Positions 1 to 5,266 of a DNA stretch of 8,764 nt are shown here, piece after piece. Made by a program: the position numbers and the translations under genes. How positions within the stretch are numbered: the stretch's first letter is position 1; each line of letters starts with the position of its first letter. Under the pieces are notes generated by a model. The model made no database searches. It was not told the DNA's origin and saw only the letters and a list, made by a program, of their open reading frames with translations. The stretch is from Bacteroidales bacterium (GTDB lineage Bacteria > Bacteroidota > Bacteroidia > Bacteroidales > P3). The stretch is from assembly GCA_021443125.1 (NCBI GenBank), contig JABUUQ010000004.1, forward strand, positions 256,881-265,644. The letters run 5' to 3'.

Positions 1-180
1 GAGTCTGTGGATTCTTTGATTCAGTCATCTATGGAGTATGCCAATAATTTTGATTTGTTGACTCCGCCATTTGATGAGGTGAAAACCGTTACCGTTGGCG
101 AAATTATACAAAATGCAACATCAAGAAGTAATTTTACAGCTAAGAGGTTAGGCTTTGAATTTCAACAAGATAAGGATTGA
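1..180 (+). CDS. C-terminal fragment of an unidentified protein
   Basis: Frame 1 is open from the window edge to a TGA at 178-180, giving 59 residues that end in GFEFQQDKD. The start and most of the protein lie outside the window. The fragment is hydrophilic, has no membrane segment, and contains a Ser/Thr/Asn-rich stretch (QNATSRSNFTAKR). I do not recognise the family. RecO is sometimes found beside rpsT in Bacteroidales, but this tail does not look like a RecO C-terminus, so I do not assign it. The reading frame is supported mainly by its being open to the edge and by the promoter-like sequence that begins shortly after its stop. No T-run terminator is visible between the stop and the tRNA promoter. 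Confidence 0.6.
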   Translation, partial: ESVDSLIQSSMEYANNFDLLTPPFDEVKTVTVGEIIQNATSRSNFTAKRLGFEFQQDKD

Positions 181-214
181 AAAGCAAAATAATTCACATT
201 TTTTTGTTAAAAAA

Positions 215-246
215 TTTGGCGGGTATTTGAAAATGTTCTAATTTTG
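215..246 (+). promoter_or_regulatory. Bacteroidota-type promoter for tRNA-Glu / rpsT
   Basis: TTTG at 215-218 lies 20 bases before TAATTTTG at 239-246. This matches the -33 TTTG / -7 TAnnTTTG consensus of the Bacteroidota primary sigma factor in both boxes and in spacing. Transcription would start around 252-255, some 15 bases before the tRNA. Confidence 0.75.
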
Positions 247-268
247 CACTCCGAAAACTAACAATTTT

Positions 269-345
269 GGCCCGTTCGTCTAGTTGGTTAGGACGCAAGA
301 TTTTCATTCTTGAAATCAGGGGTTCGAGTCCCCTACGGGCTACCA
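269..345 (+). tRNA. tRNA-Glu (anticodon TTC)
   Basis: The cloverleaf can be drawn completely. The acceptor arm GGCCCGT (269-275) pairs with ACGGGCT (335-341), closing with a G-T pair. The D arm contains TAGTTGGTTA. The anticodon stem CAAGA/TCTTG (296-300 and 308-312) encloses the loop TTTTCAT with anticodon TTC at 303-305. The T arm AGGGG-TTCGAGT-CCCCT is intact. The discriminator base is A342, and CCA is encoded at 343-345. It lies 22 bases before rpsT with no terminator between them, so it is probably processed from a common transcript. Confidence 0.96.
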
Positions 346-367
346 AAAAAAGAAAAGAGAAATAAAG

Positions 368-619
368 ATGGCAAATCATAAAAGTGCATTAAAAAGAATA
401 CGTCAAAGCGAGAAAAGAAAACTTTATAATCGCTACTATACTAAGACAATGAGACATGCTTTGAGAGATTTCAGAGCTATAGAAGATAAAGCAGCAGCAG
501 AAGAAGCTTTACCAAAAATGTTATCTTGCATAGATCGTTTGGCAAAACGTGGTATGATTCACAAGAACAAAGCTGCTAACCTAAAATCAAAATGTGCAAA
601 AAGAGTTGCAACTCTTTAG
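368..619 (+). CDS. rpsT: 30S ribosomal protein S20
   Basis: The gene encodes 83 residues, the usual length for bacterial S20, a helical protein that binds 16S rRNA in the bottom of the small subunit. Diagnostic features are the start MANHKSALKRIRQSEKR, the conserved Asn in YNRYY, and the IDRLAKRGMIHKNKAANLKSK segment at about residues 55-75, which matches the S20 signature iDkaakkGviHkNkAarkKS. The protein is strongly basic. The start at 368 gives the expected MANHKSA terminus and follows an A/G-rich leader (AAAGAAAAGAGAAATAAAG), as is normal in this phylum. It is read with the upstream tRNA-Glu from the promoter at 215-246 and ends at the hairpin terminator at 641-674. Confidence 0.97.
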   Translation: MANHKSALKRIRQSEKRKLYNRYYTKTMRHALRDFRAIEDKAAAEEALPKMLSCIDRLAKRGMIHKNKAANLKSKCAKRVATL

Positions 620-640
620 TATTAAAGGTAATAGAATTAT

Positions 641-674
641 GGAGCTTCACCAAAAAACTGGTGGAGCTTTTTTC
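641..674 (+). terminator. Intrinsic terminator after rpsT
   Basis: AGCTTCACCA (643-652) pairs with TGGTGGAGCT (659-668) over 10 bp with a single G-T wobble, around the loop AAAAAC. A run of six T (668-673) follows directly. It closes the tRNA-Glu/rpsT unit. The rest of the gap to 791 shows no convincing promoter or further gene. Confidence 0.88.
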
Positions 675-791
675 TTATAGTGTTTTTGCAAATGCAAGAA
701 CATAAAACGAGGTTTCAAAATACTGAAAGCAAGTTTTATTTTCTTGAAACGAAGGAAGAATTTTCCAAAATAAGAATAAACAAATACAATT

Positions 792-1568
792 ATGAAACTT
801 ATTGACACACACACTCATATCTACGGAGAGGAATTTGATGAAGATATCGTTGAGGTAATACAGAGGGCCAAAGTTGCGGGAGTTGAGAAAATGTTCCTGC
901 CAAATATAGATATAACTTCCACAGATAGAGTGTTTTCACTATGCGAGAAATATAAAAATTGTTGTTATGCAATGATGGGGCTTTATCCTGGTTCAGTAAC
1001 TAAGGATGTAGAGGGACAATTGTCTGAAATTCTTGCATTTGTAGAGAAAAAAGATGTTATTGCAATAGGAGAAATTGGTTTGGATTTCTATTGGGATAAA
1101 GATTTTGCAGAGGAACAAATTTATGCATTCCAGACCCAGTTGGATTGGAGCAAAAAGCGTGATAATATGCCTTTGTCTATTCATTGCCGTAAGGCTTTTG
1201 ATGAGATTCTTGCTTGCTTGAAACAAGATAATAGGCTGAAATTCAATGGGGTATTCCATTGTTTCGGTGGCGATAAGAGACAAGCAGAGAAAGTAATAGA
1301 AATGGGTTTTTATCTTGGTATCGGTGGCGTCCTTACTTTCAAAAATGCACATCTTGCAGAGGTTGTAAAAGAAATTCCATTGTCTAACTTGGTTTTGGAA
1401 ACAGATGCTCCGTATCTTACACCAGTGCCACATAGAGGCAAACGCAATGAACCTGAATATGTTAGAATAATTGCAGAAAAAATAGCAGAGATTAAGGAAA
1501 TAAGTTTGGATGAAGTGGCAGAGGTAACAACTGAAAATGCGTTCAAGGCTTTTCAATTGCAGAATTAA
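792..1568 (+). CDS. TatD-family metal-dependent hydrolase (DNase)
   Basis: This 258-residue protein has the normal length and full motif set of TatD/YcfH-type TIM-barrel hydrolases of the amidohydrolase superfamily, which are metal-dependent and act as 3'-5' exonucleases where tested. Visible metal-site motifs are DTHTH (residues 5-9: H7, H9), AIGEIGLDFY (91-100: E94), SIHCRKAF (129-136: H131), FHCFGG (155-160: H156) and LETDAPYLTPVP (202-213: D205). TENAFKAF near the C-terminus is also typical. The GxHP motif after the second strand reads GLYPGS (63-68), so Tyr65 replaces the common His. The start at 792 puts DTHTH at residue 5, as expected. In many Bacteroidota tatD follows yidD. Here it is on the opposite strand, more than 4.5 kb away. 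Cytoplasmic. The substrate cannot be read from the sequence. Confidence 0.94.
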   Translation: MKLIDTHTHIYGEEFDEDIVEVIQRAKVAGVEKMFLPNIDITSTDRVFSLCEKYKNCCYAMMGLYPGSVTKDVEGQLSEILAFVEKKDVIAIGEIGLDFYWDKDFAEEQIYAFQTQLDWSKKRDNMPLSIHCRKAFDEILACLKQDNRLKFNGVFHCFGGDKRQAEKVIEMGFYLGIGGVLTFKNAHLAEVVKEIPLSNLVLETDAPYLTPVPHRGKRNEPEYVRIIAEKIAEIKEISLDEVAEVTTENAFKAFQLQN

Positions 1569-1611
1569 AAACAAGGTGGAGTCTAATAGTCGAAAATATT
1601 AAAAATTTGTC

Positions 1612-1619
1612 TAACTTTG
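1612..1619 (+). promoter_or_regulatory. -7 element upstream of the lipoprotein pair
   Basis: TAACTTTG matches the Bacteroidota -7 consensus TAnnTTTG exactly and continues as TAACTTTGCAC, a frequent form. A matching -33 TTTG is not clear: the sequence at the expected distance is AGTCG. Transcription would start near 1626, leaving a leader of about 85 nt before the ATG at 1710. Confidence 0.5.
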
Positions 1620-1709
1620 CACTATGAACTTATGTTCTCTCATTGTTGAGGAACAGACATTCAGACTTATAAAAACAAAAAAGTTATTTACAAAACACCA
1701 GTAAAACAT

Positions 1710-2501
1710 ATGAAAAACTCAAAAAAAATCTTCAATATATTACTTTTTGCCTTGCCAATAATAATGTGCTTCTCTTGTTCTAAGGGAGAGAAAATTATTG
1801 CCAGCAAGTTTGCAGACGGAAAAACTCCTGCACTAATATACTATATGAAAGATGGTAAGAAAGTGTATGAAGAAAGGTTTTATCCTAATGGGCAGATGAG
1901 AAGCGAGGGCAAATATGAAGGCGATTTGCGTAGTGGTGTTTGGAAATACTATTTTGAAGATGGCGAATTGTTTGCCAAGATAGAATTCAAAAGCAATAAC
2001 GAGGTAAAAAACTGTCAAGTATTTCAAAGCAAAGACAATAAAATAATAGACAAAGGCGATGAGATAAAATTTGTTGGTTTTTCTTCTTATGAGCCTTCGC
2101 CTGTAACGATAGAGGTAAAGAGAAAAGATTATGATGAGCACTATCGTTTCTATAATTCTTTTCACATAATGGAGAAAATTACACTTAAAGGTAACACTCC
2201 TAATGGTCTTTCAATGTCTTGGTTTGAAAACGGCAACATTCAGTCAGAATCTTATTATAAAGATGGTATGCAGGATAGCGTTTATACAGTATATGCCGAG
2301 AGCGGACAAAAAATAATTATGGGACACTACAACAAAGATACAAAAGTAGGCAAATGGGAGTTCTATTCTTCTGCTGGACAACCTCAAGGTGTTACTATCT
2401 ATGATGATAAAGGTGCTGTGCTAAAAGATAATACCAATTCTGGACTTATCTATCACCACAAGCCTCTTTCTCAAACCGATTCAACCGCAAAGCAACAATA
2501 A
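1710..2501 (+). CDS. MORN-repeat (YwqK-like) lipoprotein
   Basis: The 263-residue protein starts with a lipoprotein signal: a basic start (MKNSKK), a hydrophobic stretch (residues 7-20) and a probable lipidated Cys23 in CFSC-SKGE. The mature part carries MORN_2-type repeats of the form FYPNGQMRSEGKYEGDLRSG (57-76), continuing VWKYYFEDGELFAKIEFK. Further copies lie at 166-186 (GLSMSWFENGNIQSESYYKDG) and at about 194-235. This layout, with xxxNGxxxxExxYxxGxxxGxWxxY units, is that of the YwqK family. The family is often labelled 'antitoxin' from a Bacillus example, which should not be read as a function here. It is probably anchored in the outer membrane or periplasm. Its stop TAA shares its last base with the next gene's ATG, so the two are translationally coupled. 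Signal and repeats are clear. Role unknown. Confidence 0.85.
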   Translation: MKNSKKIFNILLFALPIIMCFSCSKGEKIIASKFADGKTPALIYYMKDGKKVYEERFYPNGQMRSEGKYEGDLRSGVWKYYFEDGELFAKIEFKSNNEVKNCQVFQSKDNKIIDKGDEIKFVGFSSYEPSPVTIEVKRKDYDEHYRFYNSFHIMEKITLKGNTPNGLSMSWFENGNIQSESYYKDGMQDSVYTVYAESGQKIIMGHYNKDTKVGKWEFYSSAGQPQGVTIYDDKGAVLKDNTNSGLIYHHKPLSQTDSTAKQQ

Positions 2502-3088
2502 TGAAACATTTTTTATTCTTTTCTTTTGCCTTTTTGTTTGGTTATGGTGTTTTTTCACAAACTTTCAGCGATATTTCTTGCAAGAAAGAAAATGGCCTAC
2601 AAACCTATTCCATTGCTTTGAACGCAAAATCTTTTCTTGAACTCTCACTGCAAGAGAATACTGCGTCGTTTGTTGCCAAAACATCAACGCAAGAAGTTTT
2701 CAAAGAAACAATACATTTTGCCCAACAACACAAAGGATTCAACACAAAACTACTATACAACCAAAAACTTCGCACTGGCTTTTTCTTTATTGAAGCCTAC
2801 GATGATATGAGTTTGGGTGCAAAAGTTTATAAAATCATTGGCGACAAAATCTCAGAGATTTCTTTTCTTCCTTTTGCTGCCTACACATCAGAGAATGGCG
2901 AAAGAATGAATTACAACAATATACTACCTTATATTTCCATAATAAACTCTGGAGCAAGAACGCTGATGTTTTTCAATACTCCTTTGTTTGTTCTTAATCC
3001 CAACCAATCCAACGAAGAAATACTGAATTCCAAAGACTACTATTTTGAATTATATTCTCTGGGTTTTGTAATTAAGAAGTACAACTAA
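2501..3088 (+). CDS. Small secreted protein of unknown function
   Basis: The 195-residue protein has a type I signal peptide: MKHFLFFSFAFLFGYGVFS followed by Q20, the cleavage context (FS-Q) common in Bacteroidota exports. The mature region of about 176 residues has alternating hydrophobic and polar residues, suggesting beta structure, and aromatic pairs (TGFFFIEAYDD, 93-103). I see no catalytic motif, repeat or sorting tail, and do not recognise a family. Its ATG overlaps the stop of the MORN lipoprotein by one base (TAATG), so the two products are probably made in similar amounts and may act together at the cell envelope. No T-run hairpin follows the stop. The next promoter begins only 13 bases later. 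Confidence 0.8.
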   Translation: MKHFLFFSFAFLFGYGVFSQTFSDISCKKENGLQTYSIALNAKSFLELSLQENTASFVAKTSTQEVFKETIHFAQQHKGFNTKLLYNQKLRTGFFFIEAYDDMSLGAKVYKIIGDKISEISFLPFAAYTSENGERMNYNNILPYISIINSGARTLMFFNTPLFVLNPNQSNEEILNSKDYYFELYSLGFVIKKYN

Positions 3089-3101
3089 ATTCTAAAATTT
3101 T

Positions 3102-3131
3102 CTTGACTTTCCAAAAAAAGTTATATCTTTG
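3102..3131 (+). promoter_or_regulatory. Bacteroidota-type promoter for the structured RNA
   Basis: CTTG at 3102-3105 is followed after 18 bases by TATCTTTG at 3124-3131, an exact match to TAnnTTTG, continuing as GCA. The predicted start is near 3138, a few bases before the first strand of the long-range stem at 3141. The short distance makes it unlikely that this promoter serves an unstructured leader. Confidence 0.75.
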
Positions 3132-3137
3132 CAATGT

Positions 3138-3465
3138 CATGCCTACGCTGTGTCATCTATAAAATGATGCGTGGCTGGGTGGGACAACTACATAATAAAA
3201 AAGCGTCATCGATGCTTTGTCTATTGGCTGTTTGAACCTGAGAAATTCAAAAATGTATGTCAAGGACAATGTTTGAAGTGAATGCTACGGGTATGCAATA
3301 TTTGTATCCTGGAGTGTGCGTGAGGGTATGTTACATCCTCAAGGCACACTTTTCCAAAGATATGTATTTAATATACCAGCGTAGGCAATCACTCTACAAG
3401 TTCACATACAGGGCAATCTCAGGGCCTAAACAGCGGACAAGTAGAGTTGGAGGCCTACGTTTTTT
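3138..3465 (+). ncRNA. Structured untranslated RNA of unknown class (leader or free ncRNA)
   Basis: No convincing coding frame covers this stretch, yet it is dense in pairing. GCCTACGCTG (3141-3150) pairs perfectly with CAGCGTAGGC (3377-3386), enclosing about 226 nt. Within it are an 8-bp stem with a three-base loop (AAAGCGTC-ATC-GATGCTTT, 3200-3218), TTTGAA/TTCAAA (3231-3236 with 3246-3251), and a strong hairpin AGTGTGC/GCACACT (3313-3319 with 3344-3350) carrying an inner TGAGG/CCTCA stem (3321-3325 with 3337-3341). It begins at a good promoter and ends at a terminator-like stem with six T. I do not see signature sequences of RNase P RNA, tmRNA or SRP RNA. A divergent 6S RNA (Rfam Bacteroidales-1) is one candidate I cannot exclude. 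The competing pairing at its end suggests a cis-acting switch. Confidence 0.6.
3378..3465 (+). terminator. Probable intrinsic terminator of the structured RNA
   Basis: AGCGTAGGC (3378-3386) pairs with GCCTACGTT (3453-3461) over 9 bp with one G-T wobble. Inside it ACTCTAC (3391-3397) pairs perfectly with GTAGAGT (3441-3447). Six T (3460-3465) follow the outer stem. The left arm is the same segment that can pair with 3141-3150, so this stem and the long-range stem exclude each other. The large apical loop (3398-3440) is unusual for a plain terminator. Confidence 0.6.
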
Positions 3466-3479
3466 CATTGTGTAGCACA

Positions 3480-3528
3480 TTATAAATCAATTACCCCCTA
3501 CTATATGGCCTCAGTAGGTACTTTATAA
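3480..3528 (+). promoter_or_regulatory. Nested stem just before the 53-codon ORF
   Basis: TTATAAA (3480-3486) pairs with TTTATAA (3522-3528) around an inner CCTACT/AGTAGG hairpin (3497-3502 with 3513-3518). The outer stem is all A-T and weak. It ends three bases before the ATG at 3532, so it could affect initiation. The inner arms reuse the CCTAC/GTAGG motif found in the preceding RNA. Confidence 0.3.
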
Positions 3529-3531
3529 CCT

Positions 3532-3693
3532 ATGGCAAAGAAATCAACTATTGCAGGAGAGTATATTATCGAGATTGCCGATAATGGACATGTGGATGTA
3601 TTGCGTATTGTTCGCAATGCCGACTATCTTATTGAACACAAAGAAGAAGCAGACAAAGTATTGCAGACACCAAACGCGAAAAAGGGGAAATAA
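3532..3693 (+). CDS. Small protein, paralogue of the N-terminus of the 418-residue acidic protein
   Basis: The ORF encodes 53 residues, MAKKSTIAGEYIIEIADN at the N-terminus and QTPNAKKGK at the C-terminus, with no signal peptide or membrane segment. Its first 23 residues align without gaps with those of the acidic protein encoded from 3956: Met1, Lys3, Lys4, Ile7, Ile13, Glu14, Ile15, Val21 and Val23 are identical, with compatible residues between. This suggests a shared beta-hairpin module and supports it as coding. After residue 24 the match fades into a charged, probably helical part (EHKEEADKVL). It may be a complete one-module protein or the remains of a longer gene. It follows the structured RNA, whose terminator ends 66 bases upstream. 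Function unknown. Confidence 0.6.
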   Translation: MAKKSTIAGEYIIEIADNGHVDVLRIVRNADYLIEHKEEADKVLQTPNAKKGK

Positions 3694-3782
3694 GTATATC
3701 CAACATTTAATTTTTCTCTATATCCAATTATATATATTGTGTACAATAGTGGGACAAATAAGTAACAAATCAACTTTGCTTT

Positions 3783-3855
3783 ATGCTGAGATAAGTTTGA
3801 ATGTAAAGGGGAACATATAAACTTTACCTTGCGTTCGCTTCTTATCATACAGCAT
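3783..3855 (+). promoter_or_regulatory. Structured 5' leader of the acidic-protein gene
   Basis: ATGCTG (3783-3788) pairs with CAGCAT (3850-3855), and GATAAG (3790-3795) pairs with CTTATC (3841-3846), separated by a small internal loop (A against ATA). Inside is GTAAAG/CTTTAC (3803-3808 with 3822-3827). The stack gives 12 bp of outer stem plus a 6-bp hairpin, 100 nt before the chosen ATG at 3956. Two -7-like sequences lie nearby (CAACTTTG 3771-3778 and TAAGTTTG 3792-3799) but neither has a -33 TTTG at the right distance. From the first, the transcript would begin almost exactly at the stem. Confidence 0.45.
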
Positions 3856-3955
3856 GGCGAGTATAAAACAGACAGATATTATGCAAAAGAAAAAGAAATC
3901 GTTTATTATAGACATAATAACAAAAATTAAAAAACTAATTAAAAAATCAACAATT

Positions 3956-5212
3956 ATGACAAAAAAAGAAAAAATCTTCAAGAACTGGAAGATAGAAATC
4001 GACGAAAAAGATTCAGTAGCAGTTTATCTAAATGGTGAAGAATGCACTCCAACAAAAGAAGAATTAAAAAAAATCGGAAAGGAATTAGGTTGTGAACTTG
4101 ATTCATCTATGACAACTCACGAGATGGGTCGCTTTGTAGTCAATGCTCTTGAAATGAAAGAGACCAAAACTATCAAGTTTGATGGTCGTACTTCTGTAGC
4201 TCAACTAAAGAGATATTTTAAGGTTGTTTACAATGTAAGTCTTCGAGTATATGACGATGGCAAAATTGCCGACGATAGCAAACATTTGAGCGAAATTAGT
4301 GCATGTGGAGCAAAAAGCAATGGTTCTCTTGAATGCCCAGACAGCATTACTATTGGGGAACTTATCAAACTCATTAAGGAGCAGTTTGGTCTTGAAGTAA
4401 AGATTGCTACTCAAGATAATTGGGTTATTGTGCTTGATGATATCACACTTGCAACTGCAGGTACAATAAAAAAACAAGCTGTCAGAGCCGATATGGAAGC
4501 TTTGCTTGCTTCTAAGAGTGAAAAAGAAGATGCTAGCACACAGTGTTCAGAAACAGAATATCTGAATGTAGGCATGACTGGAGTTTATATCGAGACCTTG
4601 AGATTAACTGAGAATGAAGTGATGGATTATCTAAAAACTGGTAATCTTGAAGAAATTAAGAAGAGGGTGAAGAATTGCATATATGAAACGAATACTTTAA
4701 AAGATACTAGCTTTACCCTGTGGAAACGCGAAGGTAACCCTTTTAAAGTAGGAGGAATTTACACAGACAACAAATATATAGTAGATCGTTACGACGAAGA
4801 CGAAGAAGCCTACGATACTTTTGTGTTCCCATGTCCTTTCATTGTAGTAGTAGGTGGTAAGGTTGTTGCAACATTTACAATCGACGAAGAACCTGATAAA
4901 GAAGAAGGTTGTTTGCTTTTTACACAAATTCCTTATGATTATGATTATGATGATAAAAGATGGGAAGAAGAGAACTTGGAAGAAGATAGCGAATGGCTTG
5001 AAGAAGATATGTTGAGTTTGATTAGCCGTACTGAAGATGATGATGATTGGACTAGATATGCATACAAAATTGGTCAGTTTTGTGATGGCTTATATGCAAA
5101 AAAGAATGATGATGACATGTGGGATTTTGCTGTAGTTGCGAATAATAAAGTAGTTTTTAGTATAGGAGATAGTATGCTTGATTTTGAAGAAGACGAAGAT
5201 TTAGAAAAATAA
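3956..5212 (+). CDS. Acidic protein with tandem beta-alpha-beta repeats, function unknown
   Basis: The protein is 418 residues from the ATG at 3956. An in-frame ATG at 3854 would add 34 Lys/Ile-rich residues, but I reject it because it lies in a stem arm and because the 3956 start aligns residue for residue with the small ORF at 3532. Residues 1-65 form a module (IFKNWKIEIDEKDSVAVY, then helices up to MTTHEMGRFVVNALE). Two related units of about 45 residues follow, 72-116 and 124-169, each with a strand, a helix (VAQLKRYFKVVYN; IGELIKLIKEQFG) and two strands (VSLRVYDDG; LEVKIATQDN), a layout like a small beta-grasp fold. From about 200 on the sequence is not recognisable and becomes very acidic, with Asp/Glu runs near 280-284, 328-351, 360-364 and 409-416. 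There is no signal peptide or membrane segment. It is probably co-transcribed with the nuclease-like gene 54 bases downstream. The acidity could point to nucleic-acid mimicry or a binding partner, but that is inference. Confidence 0.75.
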   Translation: MTKKEKIFKNWKIEIDEKDSVAVYLNGEECTPTKEELKKIGKELGCELDSSMTTHEMGRFVVNALEMKETKTIKFDGRTSVAQLKRYFKVVYNVSLRVYDDGKIADDSKHLSEISACGAKSNGSLECPDSITIGELIKLIKEQFGLEVKIATQDNWVIVLDDITLATAGTIKKQAVRADMEALLASKSEKEDASTQCSETEYLNVGMTGVYIETLRLTENEVMDYLKTGNLEEIKKRVKNCIYETNTLKDTSFTLWKREGNPFKVGGIYTDNKYIVDRYDEDEEAYDTFVFPCPFIVVVGGKVVATFTIDEEPDKEEGCLLFTQIPYDYDYDDKRWEEENLEEDSEWLEEDMLSLISRTEDDDDWTRYAYKIGQFCDGLYAKKNDDDMWDFAVVANNKVVFSIGDSMLDFEEDEDLEK

Positions 5213-5219
5213 ATTAACC

Positions 5220-5249
5220 AAGTTAGGAGGGTGAATAGCCCTCCTACTT
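5220..5249 (+). promoter_or_regulatory. Strong hairpin between acidic-protein and nuclease-like genes
   Basis: AAGT-T-AGGAGGG (5220-5231) pairs with CCCTCCTACTT (5239-5249) over 11 bp with one bulged T, around the loop TGAATAG. It is by far the most GC-rich stem nearby. No T-run follows on the + strand, so it is not a standard terminator. It sits 17 bases before the ATG at 5267 and could limit read-through, protect the upstream mRNA end, or lower expression of the second gene. Confidence 0.55.
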
Positions 5250-5266
5250 ATAAAGTATAAATAAGT

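Noticed and set aside
194..379. 61-codon ORF on the minus strand overlapping tRNA-Glu
   Set aside because: It is antisense to the tRNA and to the rpsT start; tRNA antisense often gives such short ORFs.
993..1574. 193-codon ORF antisense to tatD
   Set aside because: Shadow of a well-supported TatD gene, with Cys/Phe/Ile-rich composition typical of an antisense frame.
3141..3386. Retron-like msr-msd RNA, because of the perfect 10-bp flanking inverted repeats
   Set aside because: No reverse transcriptase gene is in the window, and the right repeat also serves a terminator stem.
3138..3465. RNase P RNA, tmRNA or SRP RNA
   Set aside because: The conserved GAGGAAAGTCC-type core of RNase P RNA, the tRNA-like ends of tmRNA and the GGAAG/AGCAG apical region of SRP RNA are not found.
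3257..3475. 72-codon ORF inside the structured RNA
   Set aside because: Its sequence follows the stems rather than protein-like patterns, it runs through the terminator, and it has no recognisable domain or leader.
3551..3820. 89-codon ORF on the + strand
   Set aside because: Out-of-frame overlap with the 53-codon ORF, whose frame is supported by similarity to the downstream protein.
3854..3955. Upstream in-frame ATG at 3854 as the start of the acidic protein
   Set aside because: It lies in the 3' arm of the leader stem and adds 34 Lys/Ile-rich residues. The ATG at 3956 follows a typical A-rich leader and aligns exactly with the start of the small paralogue at 3532.
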